DNA from: Chryseobacterium sp. Tr-659
Lineage (GTDB): Bacteria > Bacteroidota > Bacteroidia > Flavobacteriales > Weeksellaceae
NCBI RefSeq assembly: GCF_011752975.1
Contig: NZ_VWWP01000001.1
Span: forward strand, 62,001 to 126,000
DNA: 64,000 nucleotides
Reading direction: 5' to 3'
Shown: positions 35,765 through 45,463 of the stretch, in pieces
Layout: each line of letters starts with the position of its first letter
Numbering within the stretch: the first letter of the stretch is position 1
The notes under the pieces: model-generated
Databases searched by the model: none
Told to the model about the DNA's origin: nothing
The model's input: only the letters and a program-made list of their open reading frames with translations
Made by a program: the position numbers and the translations under genes

Positions 35765-35898
35765 ATTTCAACATTCTCTGTTCTAGAAAAATAACGCTCA
35801 TTTTTTGTTAAACTCTAGATTAAATTTTATTCAAAAATTCAATAGATAGAGAAAAATTTTTATTTTATTTTTTGTTTTGTACTATCTGAAACGCCCTG

Positions 35899-35947
35899 TT
35901 TAAGGAGATTTTAATATTTTTTTAAGGCTCATTTAAGTTTCTTTTAA
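35899..35947 (+). promoter_or_regulatory. Five TTTAA boxes at 11-bp period upstream of the efflux operon
   Basis: TTTAA begins at 35899, 35910, 35921, 35932 and 35943, exactly one DNA turn apart; three of the five continue as TTTAAG. OmpR/PhoB-family regulators bind direct repeats with this spacing. A -7-like box (CAATTTTG, one mismatch, 35959-35966) follows, so the last box would overlap the -33 position. The likely binder is the response regulator encoded upstream. Confidence 0.65.
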
Positions 35948-35985
35948 TCGCATCAAAGCAATTTTGTATTTTAAAAAGAAAAATA

Positions 35986-37227
35986 ATGAACAGAATTGCA
36001 GTGCTGTGTCTTGCCGTTTCCTCATTCATGGCGGCACAACAGCAAATGTCTCTTGTGGAATGCGAAGAAGCTTTTCAGAAGAACAATCTACAGCTGCTCG
36101 CCGAACAATACAACATCAATATGGCTGATGCAGATATTCTACAGGCTAAAATCTGGGAATTGCCGCAATTGAGCGGGCAGTTTAATGCATATAACCCCGA
36201 AGGAAAAAAGTTTTTTGATGTTGGACATTCAAAAGGAGCTGGAATTACTCAACTAATTTATATGGGAGGCAAAAAGAAAAATGAAATTGCTTTTGCCAAA
36301 TCCAACAAAGAACTTGCCCAGCTTCAGTTTGCCCAGCTTCTTGTTGATCTGCGGTCTCAGCTCCGCTCGGCATATTTCAATCTGTATTACGAAAAACTTA
36401 AACTCGAAAATACAAATAAGCAGTTAGGATATATGAATGATCTCCTAAGTGCCTATCGTGTGCAGTCCGCAAAAGGAAATGTTTCTCTTAAAGATGCCGT
36501 GAGATTACAGAGTATTGTGATTCAGCTGAACCATGATAAACTTGAAATCAGTAAAAATATTCTTGATTTTGAACAAAACCTGAAAGTTTTAACAGGAATT
36601 ACAGAAGATATAGAACCAACGATATCAGAAGCCGAAGCGAAAGATGCACTTGTTGCACAACCTTTTGGTGATGAAGAGGAACTGAAAAAGAAAGCATTGG
36701 AAAATAATGCAGATTACCGTTATAATTTAAAATTAATTGATAACAGTAAATTATATGCTCAATGGCAGAAGTCATTGAACGTTCCGGATCTGAATGTAGG
36801 AGCAGCGTGGGATCAGGCAGGAGGTACCTTTAATAATGAAGCCAATCTTACATTGGGAATTCCTCTTCCGCTTTGGAGAGTAAACCAGGGAAATGTGGTA
36901 AAGGCAAATTATGTCATTCAGCAGAACCAGAAAAATGCAGATTTTCAGAAACTGACTCTCGAAACCAAAGTACAGTCTGCTTATAAAACCTGGAAGGCAC
37001 AGTACGACCAGCTTCTGGATATCAAAACCACAGATCTGCAAAATATGGATCTTGTATACAATGGAATGCTGACCAATTTTAGAAAAGGAAACGTCAACTT
37101 GATCGAATTTACAGACTTTATGGACAGTTATCGTGAAACAGCACTTCAGATCTATGATATGAAGAATGAGATCATGCAGTCCGCAGAACAGCTTAATCAA
37201 TTAGTACAAACGAAAATCTTCTATTAA
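35986..37227 (+). CDS. TolC/CzcC-family outer-membrane efflux protein
   Basis: 413 aa. Signal peptide MNRIAVLCLAVSSFMAAQ. Two repeats of long amphipathic helices plus short beta stretches (OEP family), for example AQLQFAQLLVDLRSQLRSAY, then NLYYEKLKLENTNKQLGYM. It forms the outer-membrane channel of the tripartite pump. First gene of the operon, 4 bp before the adaptor. Confidence 0.92.
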   Translation: MNRIAVLCLAVSSFMAAQQQMSLVECEEAFQKNNLQLLAEQYNINMADADILQAKIWELPQLSGQFNAYNPEGKKFFDVGHSKGAGITQLIYMGGKKKNEIAFAKSNKELAQLQFAQLLVDLRSQLRSAYFNLYYEKLKLENTNKQLGYMNDLLSAYRVQSAKGNVSLKDAVRLQSIVIQLNHDKLEISKNILDFEQNLKVLTGITEDIEPTISEAEAKDALVAQPFGDEEELKKKALENNADYRYNLKLIDNSKLYAQWQKSLNVPDLNVGAAWDQAGGTFNNEANLTLGIPLPLWRVNQGNVVKANYVIQQNQKNADFQKLTLETKVQSAYKTWKAQYDQLLDIKTTDLQNMDLVYNGMLTNFRKGNVNLIEFTDFMDSYRETALQIYDMKNEIMQSAEQLNQLVQTKIFY

Positions 37228-37231
37228 AACC

Positions 37232-38317
37232 ATGAAAACATATATTATTCCCATATTGATGGTCCTTTCTTTAGCAGCTTGCGCAAAAAAAGAAGAAGTA
37301 AAAACCAATCAGCCTAAAAAAGGATTTGAACTGAGCAACACCATGTTGAACTCCATTTCCTTAGCAAAAGTAGAAAAAAAGAACATAGAAGATGAATATA
37401 GCTTTTACGGAAAGATCTCCGCAGATAAAAACAGTTATATAGATGTTTATCCACTGGTGGGAGGAAACGTGATGAGTGTAAATGTAGAACTGGGGGACTA
37501 TGTGAAAAAAGGACAGGTGCTGGCAACCATCAGAAGTACCGAGCTGGCAGAGATCCAGAAAGATGTAAGTGATGCTAAAACAGACTTGGTAGTGGCAAAA
37601 AATAATCTTCGTGTCGCGAAGGAATTGTATGAAGGGAAACTGAATACCGAAAGAGATGTACTGGAAGCAAAAAGTCAGCTGCAAAAAGCGGAAGACCAGT
37701 TACAGAGAGCAACAGCCGTAAGTACGGTGTATAATGTGAAAACCGGAAATATTTACAGTGTAGTTGCCCCTATCAGCGGTTATATTGTTCAGAAAAGTAT
37801 CAATAAAGATATGCAGCTGAGAAGCGATAGAAGTGATAATATCTTTGACGTTGCCAATACCACTAATGTATGGGCTATTATGAACGTTAATGAATCCGAT
37901 ATTGATAAGATCAGCCTTGGAATGAAAGCTCAGGTATCTACGCTGTCTTACCCGGATAAATTTTTTGACGGGAAAATTGATAAAATATTTAAGATCATTG
38001 ATCCGCAAACCAATGCCATGCAGGCAAGAGTAGTCCTGGATAACGCCAATGGCCTTTTGATTCCGGACAGTAAGGCAACCATAAAAGTCTCCAGCCTGGA
38101 AAGCAACAGTATGCTGACCGTTCCGTCTAAAGCGGTGATCTTTGATGATAATAAAAGCTTTGTAGTGATTTTCAAATCAAGAACGGATGTGAAAATCAGA
38201 GAAATCAAGGTGCTGAAGCAGGTCGGTGATATTACCTATATTGCAGATGGTCTTAAAGAAGGAGAGGAAGTGATTACTAACAATCAGCTGTTGATCTATC
38301 GTTCTCTGAACAGCTAA
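37232..38317 (+). CDS. RND periplasmic adaptor (CzcB-like lipoprotein)
   Basis: 361 aa. Lipoprotein signal with lipobox LSLAAC, Cys17. A biotinyl-lipoyl-like domain (IDVYPLVGGNVMSVNVELGD), a coiled-coil hairpin around 105-160 and beta-barrel domains are visible. It bridges the inner-membrane transporter and the outer-membrane channel. No His-rich metal-binding N-terminus was seen. Confidence 0.92.
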   Translation: MKTYIIPILMVLSLAACAKKEEVKTNQPKKGFELSNTMLNSISLAKVEKKNIEDEYSFYGKISADKNSYIDVYPLVGGNVMSVNVELGDYVKKGQVLATIRSTELAEIQKDVSDAKTDLVVAKNNLRVAKELYEGKLNTERDVLEAKSQLQKAEDQLQRATAVSTVYNVKTGNIYSVVAPISGYIVQKSINKDMQLRSDRSDNIFDVANTTNVWAIMNVNESDIDKISLGMKAQVSTLSYPDKFFDGKIDKIFKIIDPQTNAMQARVVLDNANGLLIPDSKATIKVSSLESNSMLTVPSKAVIFDDNKSFVVIFKSRTDVKIREIKVLKQVGDITYIADGLKEGEEVITNNQLLIYRSLNS

Positions 38318-38339
38318 CCTTAACACCTCTTACTTTATC

Positions 38340-41300
38340 ATGAATAAATTTATTAAAAATATAATCGCTTTTTCGTTAAAAAATAAAGCTTTTACCTTTA
38401 TCTGGGTGGCTGTTTTAGCGATATCCGGATTTATAAGTTTCAAAAATATGCCCATTGAAGCTTTTCCGGATGTAACCAATACCCAGATTGTTATCATTAC
38501 ACAATGGAATGGGCGTAGTGCAGAAGAAGTAGAACGTTTTGTAACTACCCCCATCGAATTGGCGATGAGCCCGGTTCAGAAGAAAACCAGTGTGAGAAGT
38601 ACCACGATGTTTGGACTCTCCATTGTTAAAATTCTGTTTGACGATGGGGTGGATGATACTTTTGCCAGAAATCAGGTCAATAACCAATTAAGAACCATTA
38701 GCCTTCCTGATGAGGTAGATCCTGAAGTACAGCCACCCTACGGGCCAACCGGAGAAATTTTCAGATATACTCTGGAAAGTAAAACAAAAGACTCCCGTTC
38801 ATTGCTTACATTGCAAAACTGGGTGATAGACCGTGCTCTGAGAGGAGTACCCGGAGTGGCAGATATCAACGTTTTTGGAGGGCAGGATAAAGTTTTCGAA
38901 TTAAGTATAGATCCGAGAGCCCTGGATAAATATAATCTTACCCCTCTTCAGGTGTATGATGCTGTTACCAAAAGCAACCTGAATGTGGGAGGTGATGTGA
39001 TTGAAAAAAATGGTCAGGCTTATGTGGTAAGAGGAATCGGTTTGGTAAAATCAGTTGCTGATATCGGAAATATTACCATTCAAAATGACAGTGGAAACCC
39101 TGTACTGGTAAAAAATGTAGCAGAAGTTCATGAAAGCTCGATGCCAAGAGTAGGGCAGGCGGCCTTAAATAATCATGATGATACCGTAGAAGGAATCGTG
39201 GTGATGAGAAAAGGAGAAAACCCAAGAGAAGTACTGGTAGGAGTAAAAGCTAAAATTAAAGAGCTTAATGAAAAGATTCTTCCGAAAGATGTAAAAATGG
39301 TTACGTTCTATGACAGAGATAACCTGATGGATTTTACAACGTATACCGTAATGCATAATCTTATTGAAGGAATTGTACTGGTAACGGTAATTGTTTTGAT
39401 CTTTATGGCAGACTGGAGAACAACATTAATTGTTTCTATTATTATTCCATTGTCTTTACTGTTTGCCTTTTTATGTTTAAAACTGGCCGGGATGAGTGCT
39501 AACCTGCTTTCATTAGGGGCCGTAGACTTCGGTATTATTATTGACGGAGCCGTCGTCATGGTGGAAGGACTCTTTGTAATGCTCGATCATAAAGCCCACC
39601 GGTACGGAATGGAAAAATTCAACAAACTGGCCAAAGGCGGCTGGATTAAGCAGACGGGAACCGGCTTAGGAAAGGCGATCTTCTTTTCAAAACTGATTAT
39701 CATCACTTCCCTGATTCCGATATTCTCGTTCCAGAAAGTAGAAGGAAAAATGTTCTCTCCTTTAGCATTTACGCTTGGATTTGCATTAATGGGAGCACTG
39801 ATATTTACATTGACACTTGTACCTGTTCTTTCTCATATCCTTTTAAATAAAAATGTAAAAGAAAAGAATAACCCATTTGTAAATTTCTGGGATAGAATTG
39901 TTCTAAAAGGTTTTAATTTAACCTATAAGCATAAGAGAACAAGTATGATTGTTGCCATCTCGTTTCTTGCTTTGACTTTATTCTCCGGTAAATTCCTGGG
40001 AACGGAATTCTTGCCTCAGCTGAATGAAGGTTCCCTTTGGATCACTGCCGAAATGCCTATGAGTTCATCACTGAAAGAATCGTTGAAAACGGCAGATCTG
40101 CTTAAGAAAGATATTATGAGTTTTTCCGAAGTTACAGATGTTCTTGCCCAGACGGGAAGAAGTAATGACGGAACAGATCCCAACGGATTCGGATTTGTAC
40201 AGTTTGCCGTTAACCTGAAACCAAGGGAAGAATGGAAACGAAAGATTACTTATGATGAACTGATTAATGAAATTGATCAGAAATTACGAAGTTATCAGGG
40301 GATCACATTTAACTATTCCCAGCCGATTTCTGACAACGTGGCAGAAGCCGTAGCAGGTTTTAAAGCGGAAAATGGTATTAAGATCTATGGAGACAATCTG
40401 GAGACATTGGATAAACTGGCTCATGAGGTTTTAACGAAAATTAAAGATGTAGACGGAGTAAAAGATCCGGGGATCATTAAAAATATTGGGCAGCCGGAAG
40501 TAAGTGTGGTACTGGATAGAGATAAAATGGCCGCTTATGGGGTAATGCCGGCAGACGCACAGGCAGTACTTGAAATGGCATTCGGAGGAAAGACAGCTTC
40601 TGAAATGTTTGACGGAGAAAGAAAATTTCCGATCCGTCTTCGTTATTCACAAGAATACAGAACCAATGAAAATGATATTGCCGCTTTGATGGTTCCTACA
40701 CAGGATGGTGCAAAGATTCCTTTAAAAGAAATCAGTAATATCGTAAAAGACAATGGAGCTGCATTTATTTACAGAGATAATATTAAAAGATATATCGGGG
40801 TGAAATTCTCAATCCGAGACCGAGACCTTGGAGGAACCATTGCTGATGCTCAGAAAAAAGTGGCAACTATTGAGCTTCCTGACGGATATTCCGTAGGATG
40901 GACAGGCCAGTTTGAGAACCAGCAGCGTGCTTCCCACAGACTGACGCAGGTAGTTCCGGTGAGTATCCTGATGATTTTCTTCCTGTTGTTTATCCTATTC
41001 GGGAATATGAAAGACTCGCTCCTGGTACTTGCTAATGTACCTTTTGCATTAATTGGAGGAATTATTGCATTGCACGTTACCGGAATCAATTTTGGAATCT
41101 CTGCCGGAGTAGGAATGATTGCTCTTCTGGGAATCTGTATTCAGAACGGGGTAATCCTTATCACGGAATTTCATCAGAACGTTAAAAACGGACTTGATAT
41201 AGACAATGCCATATTGAGTGGAGTAAAATCCAGAACCAGACCCGTGATTATGACGGCGCTTATGGCATCCATCGGGCTTATGCCGGCTGCTTTATCCACC

Positions 41301-41438
41301 GGAATTGGTTCAGAATCTCAGAAACCTCTTGCTATTGTAATTATTGGAGGACTTATTACAGCTACAATACTTACACTACTTATTTTTCCGATTATTTTCT
41401 GGATCTTCAACAGGCCAAAAAAGCACAGTCAGATTTAA
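38340..41438 (+). CDS. czcA: CzcA-type heavy-metal efflux RND transporter
   Basis: 1032 aa proton-driven inner-membrane pump with 12 transmembrane segments and two large periplasmic loops. The TM4 motif reads D396-F-G-x3-D402-G-A-x4-E409, the HME-RND pattern associated with divalent cations (Zn, Co, Cd, Ni) rather than the Cu/Ag pattern of CusA. A second conserved block, VGMIALLGICIQNGVILITE, is present in the C-terminal half. Last gene of the operon, 22 bp after the adaptor. Exact metal not determined. Confidence 0.95.
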   Translation: MNKFIKNIIAFSLKNKAFTFIWVAVLAISGFISFKNMPIEAFPDVTNTQIVIITQWNGRSAEEVERFVTTPIELAMSPVQKKTSVRSTTMFGLSIVKILFDDGVDDTFARNQVNNQLRTISLPDEVDPEVQPPYGPTGEIFRYTLESKTKDSRSLLTLQNWVIDRALRGVPGVADINVFGGQDKVFELSIDPRALDKYNLTPLQVYDAVTKSNLNVGGDVIEKNGQAYVVRGIGLVKSVADIGNITIQNDSGNPVLVKNVAEVHESSMPRVGQAALNNHDDTVEGIVVMRKGENPREVLVGVKAKIKELNEKILPKDVKMVTFYDRDNLMDFTTYTVMHNLIEGIVLVTVIVLIFMADWRTTLIVSIIIPLSLLFAFLCLKLAGMSANLLSLGAVDFGIIIDGAVVMVEGLFVMLDHKAHRYGMEKFNKLAKGGWIKQTGTGLGKAIFFSKLIIITSLIPIFSFQKVEGKMFSPLAFTLGFALMGALIFTLTLVPVLSHILLNKNVKEKNNPFVNFWDRIVLKGFNLTYKHKRTSMIVAISFLALTLFSGKFLGTEFLPQLNEGSLWITAEMPMSSSLKESLKTADLLKKDIMSFSEVTDVLAQTGRSNDGTDPNGFGFVQFAVNLKPREEWKRKITYDELINEIDQKLRSYQGITFNYSQPISDNVAEAVAGFKAENGIKIYGDNLETLDKLAHEVLTKIKDVDGVKDPGIIKNIGQPEVSVVLDRDKMAAYGVMPADAQAVLEMAFGGKTASEMFDGERKFPIRLRYSQEYRTNENDIAALMVPTQDGAKIPLKEISNIVKDNGAAFIYRDNIKRYIGVKFSIRDRDLGGTIADAQKKVATIELPDGYSVGWTGQFENQQRASHRLTQVVPVSILMIFFLLFILFGNMKDSLLVLANVPFALIGGIIALHVTGINFGISAGVGMIALLGICIQNGVILITEFHQNVKNGLDIDNAILSGVKSRTRPVIMTALMASIGLMPAALSTGIGSESQKPLAIVIIGGLITATILTLLIFPIIFWIFNRPKKHSQI

Positions 41439-41463
41439 TTATCTTTCATTTTATATATTAATC

Positions 41464-41496
41464 GAGCCTGGAATATTCTGTATTTCAGGCTTTTTT
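41464..41496 (+). terminator. Terminator of the efflux operon
   Basis: AGCCTG / CAGGCT arms with inner AATA/TATT pairing and T6. Confidence 0.82.
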
Positions 41497-41538
41497 ATAA
41501 AAGCTTTCAGAAAGTTTTTTTCAATCAGGAAAAATGTG

Positions 41539-41649
41539 TAAATTTGCAGTCTCAATACGTTAAAATATAAGGTTTGTCCTTTATGGGATGATAATATTGA
41601 AAGTTTTTTTAATAAAAAGTTTTTGGTATTTAAAAATTCATTATATTTG
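41539..41649 (+). promoter_or_regulatory. Two tandem promoters of tuf
   Basis: TAAATTTG at 41539-41546 and TATATTTG at 41642-41649 both match TAnnTTTG. The proximal one has TTG at 41623-41625. The distal one may be the old tRNA-tuf linking promoter or a newly used one since the tRNAs are now 8 kb away. Confidence 0.7.
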
Positions 41650-41692
41650 CACACCGAAAATTTGAAAAACAATAAATAAATAATTTTAAATC

Positions 41693-42880
41693 ATGGCAAA
41701 GGAAACGTTTAATCGTAACAAACCACACTTGAACATTGGTACTATTGGTCACGTTGACCATGGTAAAACTACGCTTACTGCAGCTATCAGTAGTGTATTA
41801 GCTAACAAAGGTCTTGCTGAGAAAAAAGACTTCTCTGCGATTGACTCTGCTCCAGAAGAAAAAGAAAGAGGTATCACTATTAATACAGCTCACATCGAGT
41901 ACGAAACTGAAAACAGACACTATGCACACGTTGACTGTCCAGGTCACGCCGACTATGTTAAGAACATGGTAACTGGTGCTGCTCAGATGGATGGAGCTAT
42001 CTTAGTATGTGCTGCAACTGATGGACCAATGCCTCAAACTAGAGAGCACATCCTACTTTGCCGTCAGGTAAACGTACCAAGAATCGTTGTTTTCATGAAC
42101 AAAGTTGACATGGTGGATGATGCTGAGCTTTTAGAGCTTGTTGAACTTGAACTTAGAGATTTATTATCTACTTACGAATATGACGGAGATAACTCTCCAG
42201 TAATCCAAGGATCTGCTCTTGGTGCTCTTAACGGAGACGAGAAGTGGGTTAAAACTGTTGAAGAATTAATGGATGCAGTTGATACTTGGATCGAGCAGCC
42301 TGTTAGAGATCAGGATAAGCCATTCTTGATGCCAATCGAAGACGTATTCTCTATTACAGGTAGAGGTACTGTAGCAACTGGTAGAATCGAGGCTGGTGTT
42401 ATCAACACTGGTGATCCAGTTGATATCGTAGGTATGGGTGATGAAAAATTAACTTCTACTATTACAGGAGTTGAGATGTTCAGAAAAATCCTAGACAGAG
42501 GTGAAGCTGGTGATAACGTAGGTCTATTGTTGAGAGGTATTGAAAAAACTGACATCAAGAGAGGTATGGTTATCGCTAAGAAAGATTCAGTTAAGCCACA
42601 CAAAAAATTCAAAGCTGAGGTTTATATCCTTTCTAAAGAAGAAGGTGGACGTCACACTCCATTCCACAACAAGTACCGTCCTCAGTTCTACGTAAGAACT
42701 ACTGACGTTACAGGTGAGATCTTCTTACCAGAAGGTGTTGAAATGGTAATGCCTGGTGATAACTTAACAATCACTGTTGAATTACTTCAGCCAATCGCTC
42801 TTAACGAGGGTCTTAGATTCGCGATCAGAGAAGGTGGTAGAACAGTAGGTGCAGGTCAGGTAACTGAAATCATCGACTAA
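41693..42880 (+). CDS. tuf: Elongation factor Tu
   Basis: 395 aa GTPase that delivers aminoacyl-tRNA. G1 [13 protein letters not shown], switch region [11 protein letters not shown]3 [13 protein letters not shown]4 NKVD and the two C-terminal beta-barrels are intact. Preceded by two promoters; followed by a terminator and tRNA-Trp. Confidence 0.99.
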   Translation: MAKETFNRNKPHLNIGTIGHVDHGKTTLTAAISSVLANKGLAEKKDFSAIDSAPEEKERGITINTAHIEYETENRHYAHVDCPGHADYVKNMVTGAAQMDGAILVCAATDGPMPQTREHILLCRQVNVPRIVVFMNKVDMVDDAELLELVELELRDLLSTYEYDGDNSPVIQGSALGALNGDEKWVKTVEELMDAVDTWIEQPVRDQDKPFLMPIEDVFSITGRGTVATGRIEAGVINTGDPVDIVGMGDEKLTSTITGVEMFRKILDRGEAGDNVGLLLRGIEKTDIKRGMVIAKKDSVKPHKKFKAEVYILSKEEGGRHTPFHNKYRPQFYVRTTDVTGEIFLPEGVEMVMPGDNLTITVELLQPIALNEGLRFAIREGGRTVGAGQVTEIID

Positions 42881-42897
42881 TCATCTTTAAACAATAT

Positions 42898-42935
42898 AAA
42901 AGCTTCCGTAAGGAACCTCTTTACGGAAGCTTTTT
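42898..42935 (+). terminator. Terminator of tuf
   Basis: AAAGCTTCCGTAA / TTACGGAAGCTTT with T5. It ends 5 bp before tRNA-Trp. Confidence 0.9.
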
Positions 42936-42939
42936 AACT

Positions 42940-43010
42940 ACGGGCATCGTCCAATGGTAGGATACCGGTCTCCAAAACCGTTGATCAGGGTTCGAATCCT
43001 TGTGCCCGTG
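42940..43010 (+). tRNA. tRNA-Trp(CCA)
   Basis: 71 nt. Acceptor ACGGGCA/TGCCCGT, anticodon CCA in GTCTCCAAAAC, T-loop GGTTCGAATCC, discriminator G as usual for Trp. It is followed 12 bp later by secE. Confidence 0.94.
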
Positions 43011-43022
43011 CAAATATAAATT

Positions 43023-43229
43023 ATGAGTTCATTTGTCGATTTTTTAAAAGGTTCTTATAACGAATTCAGACATAAGGTTGAATGGCCAAAATGGGCTGAC
43101 CTTCAGTCATCTACAATTGTAGTGACTATTGCGACAGTGATTCTGGCATTATTTACTTTTGGAGTTGATGAATTGTTTTCTAAATCAATCAGCAACATCA
43201 TTGGAATGCTAATCAACTTGTTCAATTAA
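43023..43229 (+). CDS. secE: Preprotein translocase subunit SecE
   Basis: 68 aa, a minimal SecE with the amphipathic FRHKVEWPKWADLQSSTIVV segment and one transmembrane helix. Clamps SecY. Lies 20 bp before nusG. Confidence 0.95.
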   Translation: MSSFVDFLKGSYNEFRHKVEWPKWADLQSSTIVVTIATVILALFTFGVDELFSKSISNIIGMLINLFN

Positions 43230-43249
43230 TTAAAAAGTATTTTCCCATA

Positions 43250-43792
43250 ATGAGCGAATTGAAATGGTATGTGCTGAAAGCAATCAGCGGACAGGAAAAT
43301 AAAGTGAAAAACTATATTGAGACAGAAATCAAACGTTTAGGGTTTGAACAGTACGTTACTCAAGTGGTTATTCCTATGGAAAAGGTAATCCAGATTAGAA
43401 ACGGTAAAAAAGTTCCTAAAGAAAGACCTTACTATCCTGGATACTTAATGATTGAAGCTGAGTTGATGGGAGAGATTCCTCACGTTATCAAAAATATTCC
43501 TGGAGTTATTTCTTTCTTAAGCTTAACAAAAGGAGGGGATCCTGTTCCAATGAGAAAATCTGAAGTGAACAGAATGCTTGGAAGAATGGATGAACTTTCA
43601 GAATTTGCAAGCGATGTTGAAATTCCATATGTAGTAGGTGAAAATGTGAAAGTAATCGATGGACCTTTCAACGGATTCAATGGTACAGTTGAGAAAATTC
43701 TTGAAGACAAAAAGAAAATTGAAGTTTCTGTATTAATTTTCGGTAGAAAAACTCCAATGGAACTAAGCTACATGCAAGTAGAAAAAGTATAA
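43250..43792 (+). CDS. nusG: Transcription termination/antitermination factor NusG
   Basis: 180 aa. NGN domain (KWYVLKAISGQENKVKNYIE) binds the RNA polymerase clamp. C-terminal KOW domain contains VKVIDGPFNGFNGTVEKI. Couples transcription with translation and Rho. Terminator follows at 43812, so rplK is not linked to it here. Confidence 0.97.
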   Translation: MSELKWYVLKAISGQENKVKNYIETEIKRLGFEQYVTQVVIPMEKVIQIRNGKKVPKERPYYPGYLMIEAELMGEIPHVIKNIPGVISFLSLTKGGDPVPMRKSEVNRMLGRMDELSEFASDVEIPYVVGENVKVIDGPFNGFNGTVEKILEDKKKIEVSVLIFGRKTPMELSYMQVEKV

Positions 43793-43811
43793 CAAATACT
43801 TATATAAAATA

Positions 43812-43845
43812 TAAACGGCCACTTATTGAAGTGGTCGTTTTTTTG
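43812..43845 (+). terminator. Terminator of secE-nusG
   Basis: AAACGGCCACTT / AAGTGGTCGTTT with T7. Confidence 0.88.
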
Positions 43846-43849
43846 TTTT

Positions 43850-44170
43850 TATTTATGTAATAATCCGGGTTTAATTTTAGTTCTGTCGTTATTTTTATCC
43901 CATATTGTTGAATTTTTATTTATTATAGTATCTTATAGTTTAATTTTCACTAATTAGGGATAATATAGTGCTGATTGTTTAAAATAAACAATTATTTTTT
44001 GTTTTTTTTACATATGGCATGTTTTTTGTTAGCAATAAATTAATTAATCCATAAGCCTTTTTATATTTTAACAATATACCATGCATGAAACATGAGTATA
44101 ATGTTTCGTATGAGTTTAAGATATAAAAAGGATTGGGGAAAATTAGTTAACCACATAAACACACAAAACA
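43850..44170. other. AT-rich leader of the VGINT paralogue cluster
   Basis: 320 bp without a gene. Two hairpins are visible: ATTGTTTA/TAAACAAT followed by a T run (43973-43999), and an imperfect ATGAAACAT/ATGTTTCGT about 75 bp before the start codon. The T-run hairpin may end leftover nusG transcription. No exact TAnnTTTG box was found. Confidence 0.45.
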
Positions 44171-44788
44171 ATGACGAAGATTATTTCGACAGTACTTCTT
44201 GCAAGTGCTGTATTTTCCAATGCTCAGGTAGGTATTAACACAAATACTCCTGAAAAAACCTTATCCGTAAACGGAACCATGAAGACATCCGGGATGTATT
44301 TCAAAACCCCTCTGGAAAAACTGGGGACCAATGAAAACTATACTTTTATCATTAAGTCTCCCGCTCCCGAAAATAAGATTACTGCTTATAACGATTCTTT
44401 CGTACCGAATTCCCCGGCACCTATCAATCTTATCCAGTTTAAAATTACCTGCGATGCTACGGATAAAGACTGGGTAAACCAGTTTGATACTAAAATCAAT
44501 TCCAATAAGTTTCTGGTAGTAATCTCATCATTTGGATTTACGCAACCGGTAAGAACCTTTTCCGCAGACTGGCTGACTCCTGTTCCACAAATCTTTGCCT
44601 ATTCCTCAGGAGGAACATGGAAGCTGAAAGCGGACTATCAGGGATTTGCTCCTGATAACTCATTCCCTACCGGAGTTTGGACGCTTAACCTTCTTGTTTT
44701 TGACCGAGCTTATGCAAAAGAACTTAACCCTACCCAGGCAATGGGTGCTTTAACTACCGGAGCCGCTGCCGCTCCTTTGATTCAATAA
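44171..44788 (+). CDS. VGINT-motif secreted protein, paralogue 1
   Basis: 205 aa. Signal peptide ending SNAQ, then VGINTNTPEKTLSVNG, the short collagen-like/tail-fibre motif common at the N-terminus of Bacteroidota secreted proteins. A beta-rich body follows with NKFLVVISSFGF, GGTWKLKADYQGF and WTLNLLVFDR. No sorting domain, so it may stay periplasmic or be carried by another protein. First of three tandem paralogues (18 bp and 10 bp gaps). Function unknown. Confidence 0.72.
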   Translation: MTKIISTVLLASAVFSNAQVGINTNTPEKTLSVNGTMKTSGMYFKTPLEKLGTNENYTFIIKSPAPENKITAYNDSFVPNSPAPINLIQFKITCDATDKDWVNQFDTKINSNKFLVVISSFGFTQPVRTFSADWLTPVPQIFAYSSGGTWKLKADYQGFAPDNSFPTGVWTLNLLVFDRAYAKELNPTQAMGALTTGAAAAPLIQ

Positions 44789-44805
44789 AATAAAAACATA
44801 ATAGA

Positions 44806-45453
44806 ATGAAAAAAATTATCACATTTGTCCTTGCGGTTGGAGCTTTTTTAACTGCTGGAGCACAGGTAGGTATAAATACTAAAACACCACAATCCACTCT
44901 GGATGTTGAAGGAGAAACTCTGGTTGAATCTTATCTTATTGATACGGTAAATTCTGCGGCAGGAGGAAACTATTTTCTTTTAACCCGTTCTAAAGATACC
45001 AGCCCGGTAGGAAAGGTGAAATTGCTGGATATTTCTCTTAGAAATGTTGCTCCTGTGAATGCTTATAAAATTGTTTTAACCAATGTGAATCAGGATGAAG
45101 TTGTAAGTTTGAATACAGGACTTGAAACCAGTAAATATGTAGTAGCAATTACCGGAGCTGTTTTTACCAATGCTATTTCTGCTGCTAATACTACAACTAC
45201 TCCTAAATCTTTTGGAGCATATTCTACTGAAGTTACACCGGTAACAAGCGGCGGGAAGACATACCACGCTATTAACCTTGCATTTAAAGGTGCAGGAACT
45301 GTATCTTCTGCTAATGGTACATGGACACTTACACTGAATGTTTTTGAAAGATCTTTGGTAAAAGACTGGGGTACATTCAATGGCTCGGTATCAGCATCAG
45401 CTTCACCAGTATATTCAGGTGTTTCAACAAATACTCCTTTAGGACTTCAATAA
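44806..45453 (+). CDS. VGINT-motif secreted protein, paralogue 2
   Basis: 215 aa. Signal peptide MKKIITFVLAVGAFLTAGAQ, then VGINTKTPQSTLDVEG. It shares the paralogue pattern TSKYVVAITGAVF and GTWTLTLNVFERS with its neighbours. Function unknown; beta-rich and probably secreted to the periplasm or surface. Confidence 0.72.
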   Translation: MKKIITFVLAVGAFLTAGAQVGINTKTPQSTLDVEGETLVESYLIDTVNSAAGGNYFLLTRSKDTSPVGKVKLLDISLRNVAPVNAYKIVLTNVNQDEVVSLNTGLETSKYVVAITGAVFTNAISAANTTTTPKSFGAYSTEVTPVTSGGKTYHAINLAFKGAGTVSSANGTWTLTLNVFERSLVKDWGTFNGSVSASASPVYSGVSTNTPLGLQ

Positions 45454-45463
45454 AAAAACAAAT

